64,000 nucleotides of DNA from Clostridium_AD estertheticum_D (GCF_018861295.1 NZ_JAHLDM010000022.1:1-64000); one strand, 5' to 3'; positions 1 through 8,819 are shown, counted from the stretch's first letter. A program made the numbers and translations. The notes: a model not told the origin generated them from the sequence alone.

Positions 1-116
1 CATTTGGCCATTATGGAAAAGCAATGTACAATTTATTTAGATACTTAGGTGTCAAAGAATTATCATTTAATCAACCAAAAGGAATGCTTTATAAATCAGA
101 AAATCCATTTAAATAA
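1..116 (+). CDS. C-terminal end of an unidentified protein (partial)
   Basis: An open frame enters from the left edge (codons in phase from base 3) and ends at TAA 114-116. It encodes about 37 residues ending in KSENPFK. A perfect 34-bp palindrome follows 40 bases later, as expected for a real gene end. The visible tail (GHYGKAMYNLFRYLGVKE) is too short for a family call; a flavodoxin-like oxidoreductase is only a guess. It converges on the aminotransferase gene to its right. Confidence 0.6.
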   Translation, partial: FGHYGKAMYNLFRYLGVKELSFNQPKGMLYKSENPFK

Positions 117-156
117 AAAATCTTGAACATTATAACCTATTAAGAACAAATTATAC

Positions 157-190
157 AAATGGCTGTAGATAAATTTATCTACAGCCATTT
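157..190. terminator. Bidirectional hairpin terminator
   Basis: A perfect 34-bp palindrome (17-bp arms meeting at 173/174) lies between two converging genes. On the plus strand it ends in four T residues, so it probably stops the left-edge gene. In the minus direction it would end the gabT transcript, but the T run there is weak. Confidence 0.75.
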
Positions 191-217
191 TAAAATATAA
201 ATCATAATTATTAATTT

Positions 218-1582
218 TTATGCTTTAGTGCTTACCTTTGAAATTGCATTTTCAAGTATATCGAGTCCTGCATTTAATTGTTCATCTGTAATACATAAAG
301 GCATTAAGCAACGAAGTGTGTTTCCTCTAACGCCACAATTTAATATGACTAAGCCATTATCGTTGCAATCTTTAATTATTGCTTTTACTTCTTTTGAAGC
401 TGGTTCTTTTGTTACTCTATCAGTAACAAACTCAACACCCATCATTGCCCCGAGGCCTCGAACATCTCCAATAATTTTATATTTTTCCTTCATTTTATTA
501 AATCTATCCATAGCTATTTCTGCAATATGATTTGATTTATCAGCATAATTATCTCTTTCCATAATTTCAATAACTTTTAAAGCTGAAACACATGCTATTG
601 GGTTTCCAGCATAAGTTCCACCAATTCCACCAGCTTGGGAGGCATCCATAATTTCAGCTCTACCTGTTACTGCACTAATTGGCATTCCAGCTCCAAGTGA
701 TTTTGCAGAAGTTATTATATCAGCATATAATCCATTGTCTGCCCAGTATTCACTAGCAAACATTCTACCAGTTCTGCAGTATCCTGATTGTACTTCATCA
801 CATACTAATAATATTCCATTCTCATCACATATACGTCTTAGCTCTCTTACATATTCAATAGGTGTTGGAAGGAATCCACCTTCACCTTGAAGAGGCTCAA
901 TAACAACCGCTGCAACGTCTTCTACATTTATTTTTTCTAAAAAGAAATTCTTTAATTTTTCAATGTAATACTTCATTGCATTTTCCTCTGGCATTCCAGC
1001 TGGACGACGATAAATATAAGGAAATTCTGCTTGATGAACTCCTGGAGCGAAAGGTCCAAAGCCAAGTTTATATGGTTTTATTGTACTTGTCATTGCCATA
1101 GTTAAACTTGTTCTTCCATGAAATCCACCTGTAAATGTAACTATTTCTGTTCTTTTTGTATATTTACGTGCAATTTTTACAGCATTTTCAAGAGCTTCAG
1201 ATCCACTATTTACGAACATTGTTTTTTTCTTAAAATTCCCTGGAATAATACTATTTAATTTTTCAGCTAAACGTACATAAGATTCATATTGTACTACATT
1301 TATACTTGAATGAAAAAATTTTGAAACTTGTTCTTTAACAACTTCAATAACTTCTGGATTACTATACCCTATATTTAAAACTCCAATTCCACCAACAAAA
1401 TCTAACATGATATTTCCATCTACATCTTCAAACATTGCACCTTCCCCTCTTTCAATAAAAGTAGGTACTCCGGATGATACTCCAACTGGAACATTTTCTT
1501 GTCTAAGTTTTATTAATTCCTTTGCTTTTGGTCCCGGTATTGTTGTTATTATTTTGGGTAAACTAGTTCTTAATTCTGTCAT
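218..1582 (-). CDS. gabT: 4-aminobutyrate aminotransferase (class III PLP)
   Basis: This 454-residue protein has the layout of class III (omega) aminotransferases. A GSEA cofactor-phosphate motif lies at 127-130, the DEVQSG segment with the PLP-ring aspartate at 262, and the Schiff-base lysine at 294 in SAKSLGAG. In this family it moves the amino group of 4-aminobutyrate to 2-oxoglutarate, giving succinate semialdehyde and glutamate in the cytoplasm. A GAGGAGG ribosome site sits a few bases before the ATG. It is the last gene of a minus-strand run with the APC permease and 4-hydroxybutyrate dehydrogenase, so it plausibly feeds GABA carbon into 4-hydroxybutyrate. The substrate is inferred from family and context; another omega-amino acid is possible. 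Confidence 0.88.
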   Translation of the reverse strand: MTELRTSLPKIITTIPGPKAKELIKLRQENVPVGVSSGVPTFIERGEGAMFEDVDGNIMLDFVGGIGVLNIGYSNPEVIEVVKEQVSKFFHSSINVVQYESYVRLAEKLNSIIPGNFKKKTMFVNSGSEALENAVKIARKYTKRTEIVTFTGGFHGRTSLTMAMTSTIKPYKLGFGPFAPGVHQAEFPYIYRRPAGMPEENAMKYYIEKLKNFFLEKINVEDVAAVVIEPLQGEGGFLPTPIEYVRELRRICDENGILLVCDEVQSGYCRTGRMFASEYWADNGLYADIITSAKSLGAGMPISAVTGRAEIMDASQAGGIGGTYAGNPIACVSALKVIEIMERDNYADKSNHIAEIAMDRFNKMKEKYKIIGDVRGLGAMMGVEFVTDRVTKEPASKEVKAIIKDCNDNGLVILNCGVRGNTLRCLMPLCITDEQLNAGLDILENAISKVSTKA

Positions 1583-1620
1583 AATAAATTCCTCCTCGAT
1601 TATATTGAAATATATGGTTG

Positions 1621-3087
1621 TTATGCATCTAATTTAATATTTTTATTGTTACTCAAAACCTCTCCAACAATTTCTTTTCTTGCATATAGCTCACCAAATA
1701 TTAAAAGTTCTCTTTCTTTCAAAGTTACATTTGGATACGCCTTTTGAGTCATTAAAGATAATCCAATACCAAGCACTGCCCAGAAAAGAATCATACCCCA
1801 TTCATAAGGCCAAACAAGTCCTCCTGACGAAAATGGAAGATATAGACATATAAATGCTACAGATATAGTAATTGCTCCATATCCTATAAACTTATCATGT
1901 TTAACTTTAAAAGGTCTTTCTAAATTTGGTTCTTGCTTTCTAAGCATTACGAAAGCTAAGCAAACAAACAAATATGTTACAACAACTCCAAAAGAACTTG
2001 CATTAACAAACCAAACTAATGCATTCTTCCCTAATAAAGGAGCTAGTTCGCATATAATTCCTATAAGAATTACTGCTGCATACGGACTTTGTGTTTTAGG
2101 ATTAACTTTACCAAAAATCGGTGGAAGCATTTTAGCTCTTCCCATTGCAAATAAAACTCTTGCACCCCCAATAATAAATCCATTCCAACTAGTTAAGATA
2201 CCACATAAAGCACCTAAAATTATAACCTTACCCATTATCGGATTTCCGAACATAAAGGCTGCCGCATCAGCAACAGGAACTGCTCCATTAAGTCTAATAT
2301 TTGTTGGTGCTGCTAGAGCAATACCAACACACATTGCCACATACCAGAATCCAGCCAATAAAATTGAAAAAATAAGAATTTTACCTATTTGTTTTTTAGG
2401 AATATTCATTTCTTCTGCCGATTGTGGAATAACATCAAATCCTACATACATGGCAGGAACCATTAAAAGAACTGCAAAGATTCCTTTTCCACTCTTAACT
2501 GCATCTCCCATAAACTTTGAATCTCCTATGCTAAATCCACCTATTATAAAAATTAGTCCAACTAAAGTTAGACCAATAGTAGCTACATTCTGGAATAAAA
2601 CTGCACCTTTTCCACCTCTCAGGTTTATTATAATTAAAATTAGTCCTACAATCATACCTATCGCAGACCAAGATGCGTAAACGTCATAACCAGCAATAGT
2701 CCATAAATATCCCAGCTGTGGTATTGGAATTATATAGTTAACAGCAGTTGAGATAGCAATTCCTTCCCATGCTGCAACTCCTACGTAAGCAAAGCATGTA
2801 CACCATATAGTTATCCATCCAAGCTTATACCCCATGGCTCTATATGCAAATACCAATCCTCCACCAGCACATGGCAATGCAGGAGTTAACTCCGCATAAC
2901 ACAGTCCTACAAATATGCACATTACTCCACCAATTAAAAATGCAATAACTGCTCCTAACCATCCAGCTTGTTCTACCCAGTATCCAGATAACATTACCCA
3001 GCCCCATCCAATCATTGCTCCAAAAGCTAATGCTAATATGTCACCTTTAGAGTAGACCTTCTCCAGGCTTTCACGTTTTTCACTCAT
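1621..3087 (-). CDS. APC-family amino acid permease (probable GABA transporter)
   Basis: A 488-residue membrane protein with about 12 hydrophobic segments. It carries the APC-superfamily start, a GAMIGWGW unwound-helix motif near 23-30 where glycine-rich members bind substrate. A GGGGGG-rich ribosome site precedes the ATG. It lies 38 bases upstream of gabT and 60 bases downstream of the 4-hydroxybutyrate dehydrogenase gene, all on one strand. Uptake of 4-aminobutyrate, or exchange of GABA with a product, is the natural reading from this context. Family membership is clear; substrate is inferred. Confidence 0.8.
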   Translation of the reverse strand: MSEKRESLEKVYSKGDILALAFGAMIGWGWVMLSGYWVEQAGWLGAVIAFLIGGVMCIFVGLCYAELTPALPCAGGGLVFAYRAMGYKLGWITIWCTCFAYVGVAAWEGIAISTAVNYIIPIPQLGYLWTIAGYDVYASWSAIGMIVGLILIIINLRGGKGAVLFQNVATIGLTLVGLIFIIGGFSIGDSKFMGDAVKSGKGIFAVLLMVPAMYVGFDVIPQSAEEMNIPKKQIGKILIFSILLAGFWYVAMCVGIALAAPTNIRLNGAVPVADAAAFMFGNPIMGKVIILGALCGILTSWNGFIIGGARVLFAMGRAKMLPPIFGKVNPKTQSPYAAVILIGIICELAPLLGKNALVWFVNASSFGVVVTYLFVCLAFVMLRKQEPNLERPFKVKHDKFIGYGAITISVAFICLYLPFSSGGLVWPYEWGMILFWAVLGIGLSLMTQKAYPNVTLKERELLIFGELYARKEIVGEVLSNNKNIKLDA

Positions 3088-3147
3088 GAGTTCCCCCCCT
3101 TATTATGTATGATAATATTTTGTTTAGTTTCATAATTTACTTGCCAG

Positions 3148-4266
3148 TTAATATAAATTTGTATATATCTCAATCATTTCTTCTCTTGATAATTCTACGT
3201 AGTTATTTACTAATAATCTTTGTTGTGACTCTATAACGCTATCAGTAAACAATTCTATTTCTTCTTTCTTCATTCCAAATTCTTTTAATGGCTTTTTCAT
3301 CAATAATTTATTTAATACATTTTCAATTTCTTTATAAACATCCTCACCATGACTAAGGCCTAATATGTTTGTCAAAAGAGTATTTATTTCCTTTATCTTT
3401 CCATTTGGATTCTTTTTACTGTACATTTTAAAAACTTCAGTAAATAGTTCATAGTTAGCTTCTCCATGTGCTACATGATAAACTCCACCTAATGGATAAG
3501 ACATAGCATGAACTGCTCCAACTCCAGCATTTGCAAAAGCAATTCCAGCATAATTACTGGCGGTTGAAAATTCCTTTAATAAATTCTGACGATAATCCTC
3601 ACCTTTTTCTATAATTTCCATGTAGCCCTTCATAATCATTTCTATAGCTCTAACTGAAAATATCTCTGTGTATACACTAGCCTTAGGAGATACAAAAGAT
3701 TCAATAGCATGAATTAACGCATCTATAGAGCTAGCAACAAAAAATTTAAAAGGTAATCCCTTAATTAACTCTGGAATAAGCACTGCTTGATTTGCAAATA
3801 ACTCATCAGTCGCAAGTCCCATTTTTGTATGTTTTGATTTTATTTCTGCAATTGAGATATTAGTTACTTCGCTTCCAGTTCCACAAGTTGTAGGGATAAT
3901 TATTAATTCCTTATCCCTTATAAAAGGTACTTTTTTCTCAAATAAATCAAGACAATTTTTCACATCTTTAAAAACCATTAATTTAGAAATATCTATAACA
4001 GTTCCACCACCTATACCTACAATTCTTTTGATTTTTTTATTAGGCATAGCTGCAATAATTTTGTTAATCATCTCGTCTGAAGGTTCACCAACACCATATT
4101 TTTCTTGAAAAATAAAGTCTGCTTTTAAATTCAAATATTTCATAAATGGTTCATAAATAAATTCTTGAGTTAATACTAAGTCACCTTCGCCAATTTTAAA
4201 CTCATCTGCAAAATCTTTAAAATTATTAAAAGTATGAATCTGAGGTACTAATTGAAAATTCTTCAT
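3148..4266 (-). CDS. 4hbD: NAD-dependent 4-hydroxybutyrate dehydrogenase
   Basis: A 372-residue iron-containing (type III) alcohol dehydrogenase. GGGTVIDISK near 86-95 is the nucleotide-binding turn, PTTCGTGSEVT is the family signature, and D/H pairs in SSIDALIHAIESF and HAMSYPLGGVYHVAHGE are the expected metal ligands. It closely resembles, as recalled, the C. kluyveri enzyme that reduces succinate semialdehyde to 4-hydroxybutyrate. It is the first gene of a run with the permease and gabT. A sigma-54 promoter lies about 110 bases upstream (4375-4391), so expression should depend on the activator at 6952-8751. The ribosome site (AAGGTAGGA) is acceptable. Confidence 0.9.
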   Translation of the reverse strand: MKNFQLVPQIHTFNNFKDFADEFKIGEGDLVLTQEFIYEPFMKYLNLKADFIFQEKYGVGEPSDEMINKIIAAMPNKKIKRIVGIGGGTVIDISKLMVFKDVKNCLDLFEKKVPFIRDKELIIIPTTCGTGSEVTNISIAEIKSKHTKMGLATDELFANQAVLIPELIKGLPFKFFVASSIDALIHAIESFVSPKASVYTEIFSVRAIEMIMKGYMEIIEKGEDYRQNLLKEFSTASNYAGIAFANAGVGAVHAMSYPLGGVYHVAHGEANYELFTEVFKMYSKKNPNGKIKEINTLLTNILGLSHGEDVYKEIENVLNKLLMKKPLKEFGMKKEEIELFTDSVIESQQRLLVNNYVELSREEMIEIYTNLY

Positions 4267-4374
4267 AACATCCTACCTTTCTTTTATTCATATTTAATTT
4301 TGTAAGACTTTTTATGTATTCCTCTCCTTTCATTGAAACATTCCTCTCTCAGTTGTATTTTATACTTACATATG

Positions 4375-4391
4375 TAGCAATTCCTATGCCA
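4375..4391 (-). promoter_or_regulatory. Sigma-54 (-24/-12) promoter of the 4hbD operon
   Basis: Read on the minus strand the site is TGGCATAGGAATTGCTA. It has the GG and GC dinucleotides at the spacing required for RpoN promoters (consensus TGGCAC-N5-TTGC). It lies about 110 bases before the 4hbD start codon, and two further copies of the same pattern occur before abfD and before the acyl carrier protein gene. Confidence 0.85.
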
Positions 4392-4652
4392 AAGTTATAA
4401 CAAAATTATACATTTGAAAACTATTGCTAGTTAAGCGTTCTCTTTGTGTCTTTTAATTAAATATTCTGATTATTGTTTTATGTAAATATTATAAAATAAA
4501 TAATAGAATGTGTATCATAAAAGAAACACATCTTAACAATTTAAATTGCCGGATTCCATAAACCCTTGCATATTATAAGTGTTACACCTTATATTTATTT
4601 CTGTTGCATATCTGAAACGTGTTCCATTTTTAAAACATATTTTTTCCCGAAT

Positions 4653-4718
4653 ATTTTAGATGTACAAGTTAAACTACTCAATGTGATTGAAGTGGATAAA
4701 GTTGAAAGAATTGGAATT
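4653..4718 (+). pseudogene. Remnant of a sigma-54 activator AAA+ domain
   Basis: The plus-strand frame reads ILDVQVKLLNVIEVDKVERI, matching the stretch LDIQVKLLNVLQEGKVERVG just after Walker B in the activator at 6952-8751 (residues about 398-417). Over about 60 bases the nucleotide match is roughly three quarters by eye. No similarity continues convincingly on either side, so this is a fragment of a lost paralogue that faced away from the 4hbD operon. Confidence 0.7.
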
Positions 4719-4853
4719 CTAAATTACTTGCACCTGAAATGCTCCCTTTTCATAACCAAAAAAATAAAAGTCTGTTTTTGTCTCTATGGCACTTTTACAT
4801 GAATTAATTTTTCTTTACAAATGTATTTTATCAAATTTACTCTAATATATCAA

Positions 4854-4898
4854 TTAAAAAAACTGTAAATAGATTTGTATTTAACCAAATTTATCTAC
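4854..4898 (-). terminator. Intrinsic terminator of the abfD-nifU unit
   Basis: On the minus strand a 13-bp stem (arms 4865-4877 and 4886-4898, one G-U pair and one mismatch) is followed almost at once by seven T residues. It lies 32 bases after the nifU-like stop codon. Confidence 0.75.
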
Positions 4899-4929
4899 AA
4901 CCACCTTTAATTGAGTCTATAATATCAAA

Positions 4930-5304
4930 TTATTTGATGCTATCGCTTTCACTATTTATACAAATCTTTTCATATTTAGCTTCAAGATTTTCGTAACTAG
5001 CGCAAGCCTTGCTACCTTCATTTAAAATTTTTCTAGCTTGTTCTAATAAGTCTTCATTTATTTGATTTATTAGTATTACTTTTTTAATATCTGGTATTGC
5101 TTCTTTAAGTGTAGCTTCGACCAAATCCTCAACAGTATATTTTGCAGAAAGACAGCCTTTACATTGACCTAAAAGCTTTACTTCAACTATTCCATCACAG
5201 ATGTTAACAAGTTCAATGTTTCCATAGTGATCTGCTAGTTTTGGTCTAACATCCATCTCAAGGATTTTTTCAATTTTAGCAAACATACCTTCTTTAGTAA
5301 ACAT
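4930..5304 (-). CDS. NifU C-terminal-type Fe-S scaffold protein
   Basis: A 124-residue protein whose first 75 residues match the NifU/NfuA C-terminal domain. The cluster-binding CKGC pair lies at 48-51, followed by SAKYTVEDLVEATL. Members bind a 4Fe-4S cluster between two subunits and pass it to target enzymes. The last 45 residues are an extension beyond the usual domain, with an extra cysteine in SKACASYE. It lies 82 bases downstream of abfD, whose product needs a 4Fe-4S cluster, so it may be a dedicated maturation factor. That role is inferred from position only. A GGAGTG ribosome site precedes the ATG. Confidence 0.8.
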   Translation of the reverse strand: MFTKEGMFAKIEKILEMDVRPKLADHYGNIELVNICDGIVEVKLLGQCKGCLSAKYTVEDLVEATLKEAIPDIKKVILINQINEDLLEQARKILNEGSKACASYENLEAKYEKICINSESDSIK

Positions 5305-5322
5305 TTTGTCACTCCAATCTTT

Positions 5323-5360
5323 TAAATATATTAGGGTTTAGTTATCCCCTAATATATTTA
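5323..5360 (-). other. 14-bp stem-loop between abfD and nifU-like gene
   Basis: Perfect 14-bp arms (5323-5336 and 5347-5360) with a 10-base loop. There is no T run on the minus-strand side, so it is not a standard terminator. It may stabilise the abfD transcript or reduce read-through into the nifU-like gene. Confidence 0.6.
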
Positions 5361-5386
5361 GGTATTTAATATTATGAAAGATGTAT

Positions 5387-6841
5387 TTATTCTTTTATTC
5401 TAGCTATTACTTTTGCTAAGGCTTTTTTATGAGCCAAATTGCCTTGTCTTGCTATCATTATTCTTTGAGCCTGTGGCGATCCTGCCCCATGCATTGATTC
5501 CGTTCTATAACCAACAGCAGCTGTTCCAAGTGCTAAATTTTCTATTAATCTTAATATTCTCATTCTGTTTTCAGTTGAAACAGATGCAACACCTTTTAAG
5601 TATTTTTCAAGATAAGGTCCAGTTATTGGATCTTTAAAATCTTTATCTGCAGGCATAGTTACCATAAGTCCTCCAGCAATGTCTTCCGCAAGTCTTACTA
5701 TTTCATATGGGAATCTTGTAACATTTTGTTTACAGACATTTGCAAGTAACAAATCTATTATATAGTTACCTGATTCAGTTTTATGTCCTTCTGCAGAGCA
5801 TGCAATTCCACAAGCATATAGAGTTTCATTTAAGTGAGTCATTTCTATTAATTTGTCTTTAATGTGTGATACTCTATTTGTTCCATTGTAATCTGCGGCT
5901 ACAGCAGTAGCTCCAATGAGCACGTCACCAACACCAGTTTTGCACCCACCATAACTTTGTCTATGATATCCTGCAAATCTTTCAACAAGCATTCCTGCAA
6001 ATTCAGTTTCTCCATTTAAGAATATTCTATCATTTGGTACAAATACATTATCAAAGATAGTTAAAGCTTCTACTCCACCATAATTATAATTTCCAACATC
6101 TATATCTGCGCCTTCTTCACTTTTTCTTGTATCACAAGATTGACGTCCAAGAATCATAATAATACCTTCTGTGTTTGTTGGTATTGAAAAAGATACAGCA
6201 TAATCCTTATCCTCAGGTCTCATAGCAATAGTTGGCATAACTAAAACTTCGTGAGAATTACATATTCCGGTTTGATGAGCTTTAGCTCCGCGAACTACAA
6301 TACCATCTACCCTTCTTTCAACTACATGAAGATACATATCTGGATCTTCTTGTTTTGTTATTGAAAGCCCTCTATCTCCTTTTGGATCTGTCATTGCACC
6401 ATCTACTATTAAATCATTTTCATGAATATATTCTAAAAACTTTGTAAAATTTTTATGGTACTTTGTTCCATATTCTTTATCAATTTCATAAGTAGTACTG
6501 TATTCAGCATTAAATGCATCCATTCCAACACATCTTTGAAAACATGAAGCGGTTTTTTGTCCACATAATCTTTGCATTTTGACTTTTTTAACTAAATCCT
6601 CTGTGCTCATATGAATATTTGCGAATCTGTTAATTTTTTTACCAGTAATTATTGAAGTAGATGTCATTAAGTCTTCGTACTCAGACATTTGTGCCAAATC
6701 ATAGGTCATTTTAACTGAGTTCATTGATGGACGAATTATAGGATTGTCCACTACATTTTCTACTTTTTCCCCAAACATATAAACCTTCAAATTTAATTTT
6801 CTAAGACTCTCTACATATTGTTCTCCAGTCATTAATCCCAC
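5387..6841 (-). CDS. abfD: 4-hydroxybutyryl-CoA dehydratase / vinylacetyl-CoA isomerase
   Basis: This 484-residue flavoprotein dehydrates 4-hydroxybutyryl-CoA to crotonyl-CoA by a ketyl-radical mechanism using FAD and a 4Fe-4S cluster. All four known cluster ligands are visible: C100 and C104 in TASCFQRCVG, H293 in FAGYHRQSYG, and C300 in GGCKTGVGD. ERFAGYHRQSYGG and RTESMHGAGSPQ are family hallmarks. Starts at ATG 6859 and 6850 are possible, but GTG 6841 is preferred: AAGGGA lies nine bases before it and the product then begins MGLMTGEQY, as recalled for the C. kluyveri enzyme. A sigma-54 promoter (6913-6929) lies directly upstream. The crotonyl-CoA product would enter butyrate formation. 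Confidence 0.93.
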   Translation of the reverse strand: MGLMTGEQYVESLRKLNLKVYMFGEKVENVVDNPIIRPSMNSVKMTYDLAQMSEYEDLMTSTSIITGKKINRFANIHMSTEDLVKKVKMQRLCGQKTASCFQRCVGMDAFNAEYSTTYEIDKEYGTKYHKNFTKFLEYIHENDLIVDGAMTDPKGDRGLSITKQEDPDMYLHVVERRVDGIVVRGAKAHQTGICNSHEVLVMPTIAMRPEDKDYAVSFSIPTNTEGIIMILGRQSCDTRKSEEGADIDVGNYNYGGVEALTIFDNVFVPNDRIFLNGETEFAGMLVERFAGYHRQSYGGCKTGVGDVLIGATAVAADYNGTNRVSHIKDKLIEMTHLNETLYACGIACSAEGHKTESGNYIIDLLLANVCKQNVTRFPYEIVRLAEDIAGGLMVTMPADKDFKDPITGPYLEKYLKGVASVSTENRMRILRLIENLALGTAAVGYRTESMHGAGSPQAQRIMIARQGNLAHKKALAKVIARIKE

Positions 6842-6912
6842 TAAAACCATTCCCTTCACATGTATATTTTTTTATATTACTTCACGTTTATTTAATTTTA
6901 CATTTATAAATG

Positions 6913-6929
6913 TAGCAATACTCATGCCA
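6913..6929 (-). promoter_or_regulatory. Sigma-54 (-24/-12) promoter of abfD
   Basis: The minus-strand reading is TGGCATGAGTATTGCTA, with correct GG-to-GC spacing. It sits between the stop codon of the activator gene (6952) and abfD, predicting a start point near 6903. Any enhancer would have to lie inside the activator coding sequence or further upstream. Confidence 0.87.
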
Positions 6930-6951
6930 AAGTTATATGAAAAATACATTT

Positions 6952-8751
6952 TTACAACATTCCCATCTCTAAATATCTTTTACGCTTTCTAAAAAAAGTA
7001 GTAGAATTAATGCCCAATTTTTTGGCAGCATCACGAACGTTACCAGCATCATCAAAAGCCATACTAATAAGTTTTGCTTCTACTTTTTCAACTGCCTCCT
7101 TTAAATTACATATTTCCTCACACTCAATAACTTTTCCTATAATACTCTGTGATAATTCAATTGGCAAGTCACTTTTGAATATTTTATTGCCATAACTCAT
7201 CACTATAACCCTTTCTACAATGTTTTTGAGTTCACGTACATTTCCTGGAAATTTGTAATTATAAAGTGTACTCAACGCCTCAATAGTGAAAGTCTTTTCA
7301 AAATTATATTTATTATTTAATTTAGATAAGAAATGCTGAATTAAAGGTAAAATATCCTCTCTCCTATCTCTTAACGATGGTACAATAAGTGGTACAACAG
7401 CTAAACGATAATATAAATCCGCTCTAAACGTTTTATTTTTAATCATCTCTTCTAATTTTCTATTTGTAGCTGCTAATACTCTTATATCAATTTTTACTGG
7501 TTTCACCGCTCCAACTCTTTCAACTTTTCCTTCTTGAAGTACATTAAGCAGCTTAACTTGTATGTCTAAAGGAAGTTCTCCAATTTCATCCAAAAAAACT
7601 GTGCCTCCATCTGCCACTTCAAAAAGTCCCATCTTGCCTTCCTTGTTAGCCCCTGTAAACGCACCTTTTACATACCCAAAGAGCTCAGATTCTATAAGAT
7701 TTTGAGGAATTGCTCCACAATTAATTTTTATAAAGTTTTTGTCACGTCTCATACTATTTTTATATATAAATTTAGCGATTTCTTCTTTTCCAACTCCCGT
7801 TTCTCCGAGTATTAAAACAGTAGTATCCACATTAGCTACTCTTTTAGCAACTTCCAATAAGTCTAACATTGTTTTATCCTTAGCAATCACGTCTGTTAAA
7901 TTTAGATACTGAATTCTCATAGCCTCTATCTCTGAATAATATTTTTCTGTTAACTTCATATTTTTAGCAAGCTGATCTTGTAGCTCGTATAGTTCTGTTA
8001 TGTCTCGTACATTTGTAACAACCATATTTATATTGCCCTCGTCATCAAAGATAGGGTTACTTGAAACCAACACTTTTTTACCTGTACTAAATTCCTGCTC
8101 AATTGTATTAGATTTTCTATTTTTTAATACCATAAGAGTAGATGACTTAGATATGTATCCCTCTTTTTCTAGTTCGTACATATTTCTGGCTATCATATTT
8201 TTTCTTTGTAACCCTGTTATGTTTTCATAAGATTTATTAATCTTTAATGTATTAGCTTTGCCATCGGTTATATAGATACCATCAAAGGATGCTTCAATAA
8301 CTGCATCCAATTCTATGCAATTGAGTTTTACAATGCCACATTCATTATTGCAGTTTAATCTTTGCTTAAGATCATTTATTTCTTCTAATGAATTAGCAAA
8401 CCGATGTTTATAAATATTATTCACACTGAAATTCCCTACAAATTTACCATCTGAATTTGTAACTGCCATATAACTTTCCACTTTATCAATGCAGTCCGAT
8501 ATTTTAGAATCTTCATTTATAATATTTGTTGTACCCCTTAAAAGGTATTTTACATATGTATCAGGGCTTGTACCGTTAATAAAATTTTTAATTATATCAC
8601 TTTTCGTTATAACTCCAACTAAAATATCTTTTTTATCTAATATAGGTATTACTTCTACTTCATTATTATTAAATAACTGTGATGCCTCATAAAAAGTATT
8701 ATTTTCTTTTAGTTTGAAATCACTTTTCGTCATAATATCCTTTACTTTCAA
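6952..8751 (-). CDS. CBS-PAS-AAA+-Fis sigma-54-dependent activator
   Basis: About 599 residues. Counted from the upstream GTG at 8760: two CBS repeats at about 1-120, a PAS domain at 150-260, a sigma-54 AAA+ domain with Walker A GETGVGKE (319-326), the GAFTGA sigma-54 contact loop (366-371), Walker B VFLDE (388-392), and a Fis-type helix-turn-helix at about 573-595. The architecture matches PrdR-type clostridial activators. CBS and PAS domains suggest sensing of an adenine nucleotide or small metabolite. The GTG at 8760 is part of the ribosome site (GAGAGGTG), so TTG 8751, six bases downstream, is the better start. Three sigma-54 promoters nearby are the obvious targets. It follows luxC by about 70 bases and may be co-transcribed with it. 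Confidence 0.9.
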   Translation of the reverse strand: MKVKDIMTKSDFKLKENNTFYEASQLFNNNEVEVIPILDKKDILVGVITKSDIIKNFINGTSPDTYVKYLLRGTTNIINEDSKISDCIDKVESYMAVTNSDGKFVGNFSVNNIYKHRFANSLEEINDLKQRLNCNNECGIVKLNCIELDAVIEASFDGIYITDGKANTLKINKSYENITGLQRKNMIARNMYELEKEGYISKSSTLMVLKNRKSNTIEQEFSTGKKVLVSSNPIFDDEGNINMVVTNVRDITELYELQDQLAKNMKLTEKYYSEIEAMRIQYLNLTDVIAKDKTMLDLLEVAKRVANVDTTVLILGETGVGKEEIAKFIYKNSMRRDKNFIKINCGAIPQNLIESELFGYVKGAFTGANKEGKMGLFEVADGGTVFLDEIGELPLDIQVKLLNVLQEGKVERVGAVKPVKIDIRVLAATNRKLEEMIKNKTFRADLYYRLAVVPLIVPSLRDRREDILPLIQHFLSKLNNKYNFEKTFTIEALSTLYNYKFPGNVRELKNIVERVIVMSYGNKIFKSDLPIELSQSIIGKVIECEEICNLKEAVEKVEAKLISMAFDDAGNVRDAAKKLGINSTTFFRKRKRYLEMGML

Positions 8752-8765
8752 AAAAAACACCTCTC

Positions 8766-8803
8766 AATTTATAATAAATTAAACCATGCATTATTTATAA
8801 ATT
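8766..8803. other. AT-only inverted repeat between luxC and the activator gene
   Basis: Nine-base arms (8766-8774 and 8795-8803) form a weak all-AT hairpin in the gap before the activator gene. It lacks a T run, so I do not call it a terminator; read-through from the acp-luxC operon into the activator remains likely. Confidence 0.35.
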
Positions 8804-8819
8804 ACATAGTTCAATTTTA

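Larger units (their letters stand above)
4267..4929. other. 663-base intergenic region: promoter, activator remnant and terminator
   Basis: This gap contains three recognisable items: the sigma-54 promoter of the 4-hydroxybutyrate dehydrogenase operon (4375-4391), a decayed 22-codon fragment of a sigma-54 activator on the plus strand (4653-4718), and the intrinsic terminator of the nifU-like gene (4854-4898). The rest is AT-rich with no convincing gene. Binding sites for the activator would be expected between about 4430 and 4600, but I could not identify a clear repeat. Confidence 0.7.

Noticed and set aside
228..530. Plus-strand frames opposite gabT and similar antisense frames elsewhere
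   Set aside because: They lie wholly inside well-supported genes on the other strand, lack ribosome sites and resemble no family.
4566..4802. Open frame of 78 codons on the plus strand
   Set aside because: It has no ribosome site and only a 22-codon piece resembles a protein; treated as an activator remnant, not a gene.
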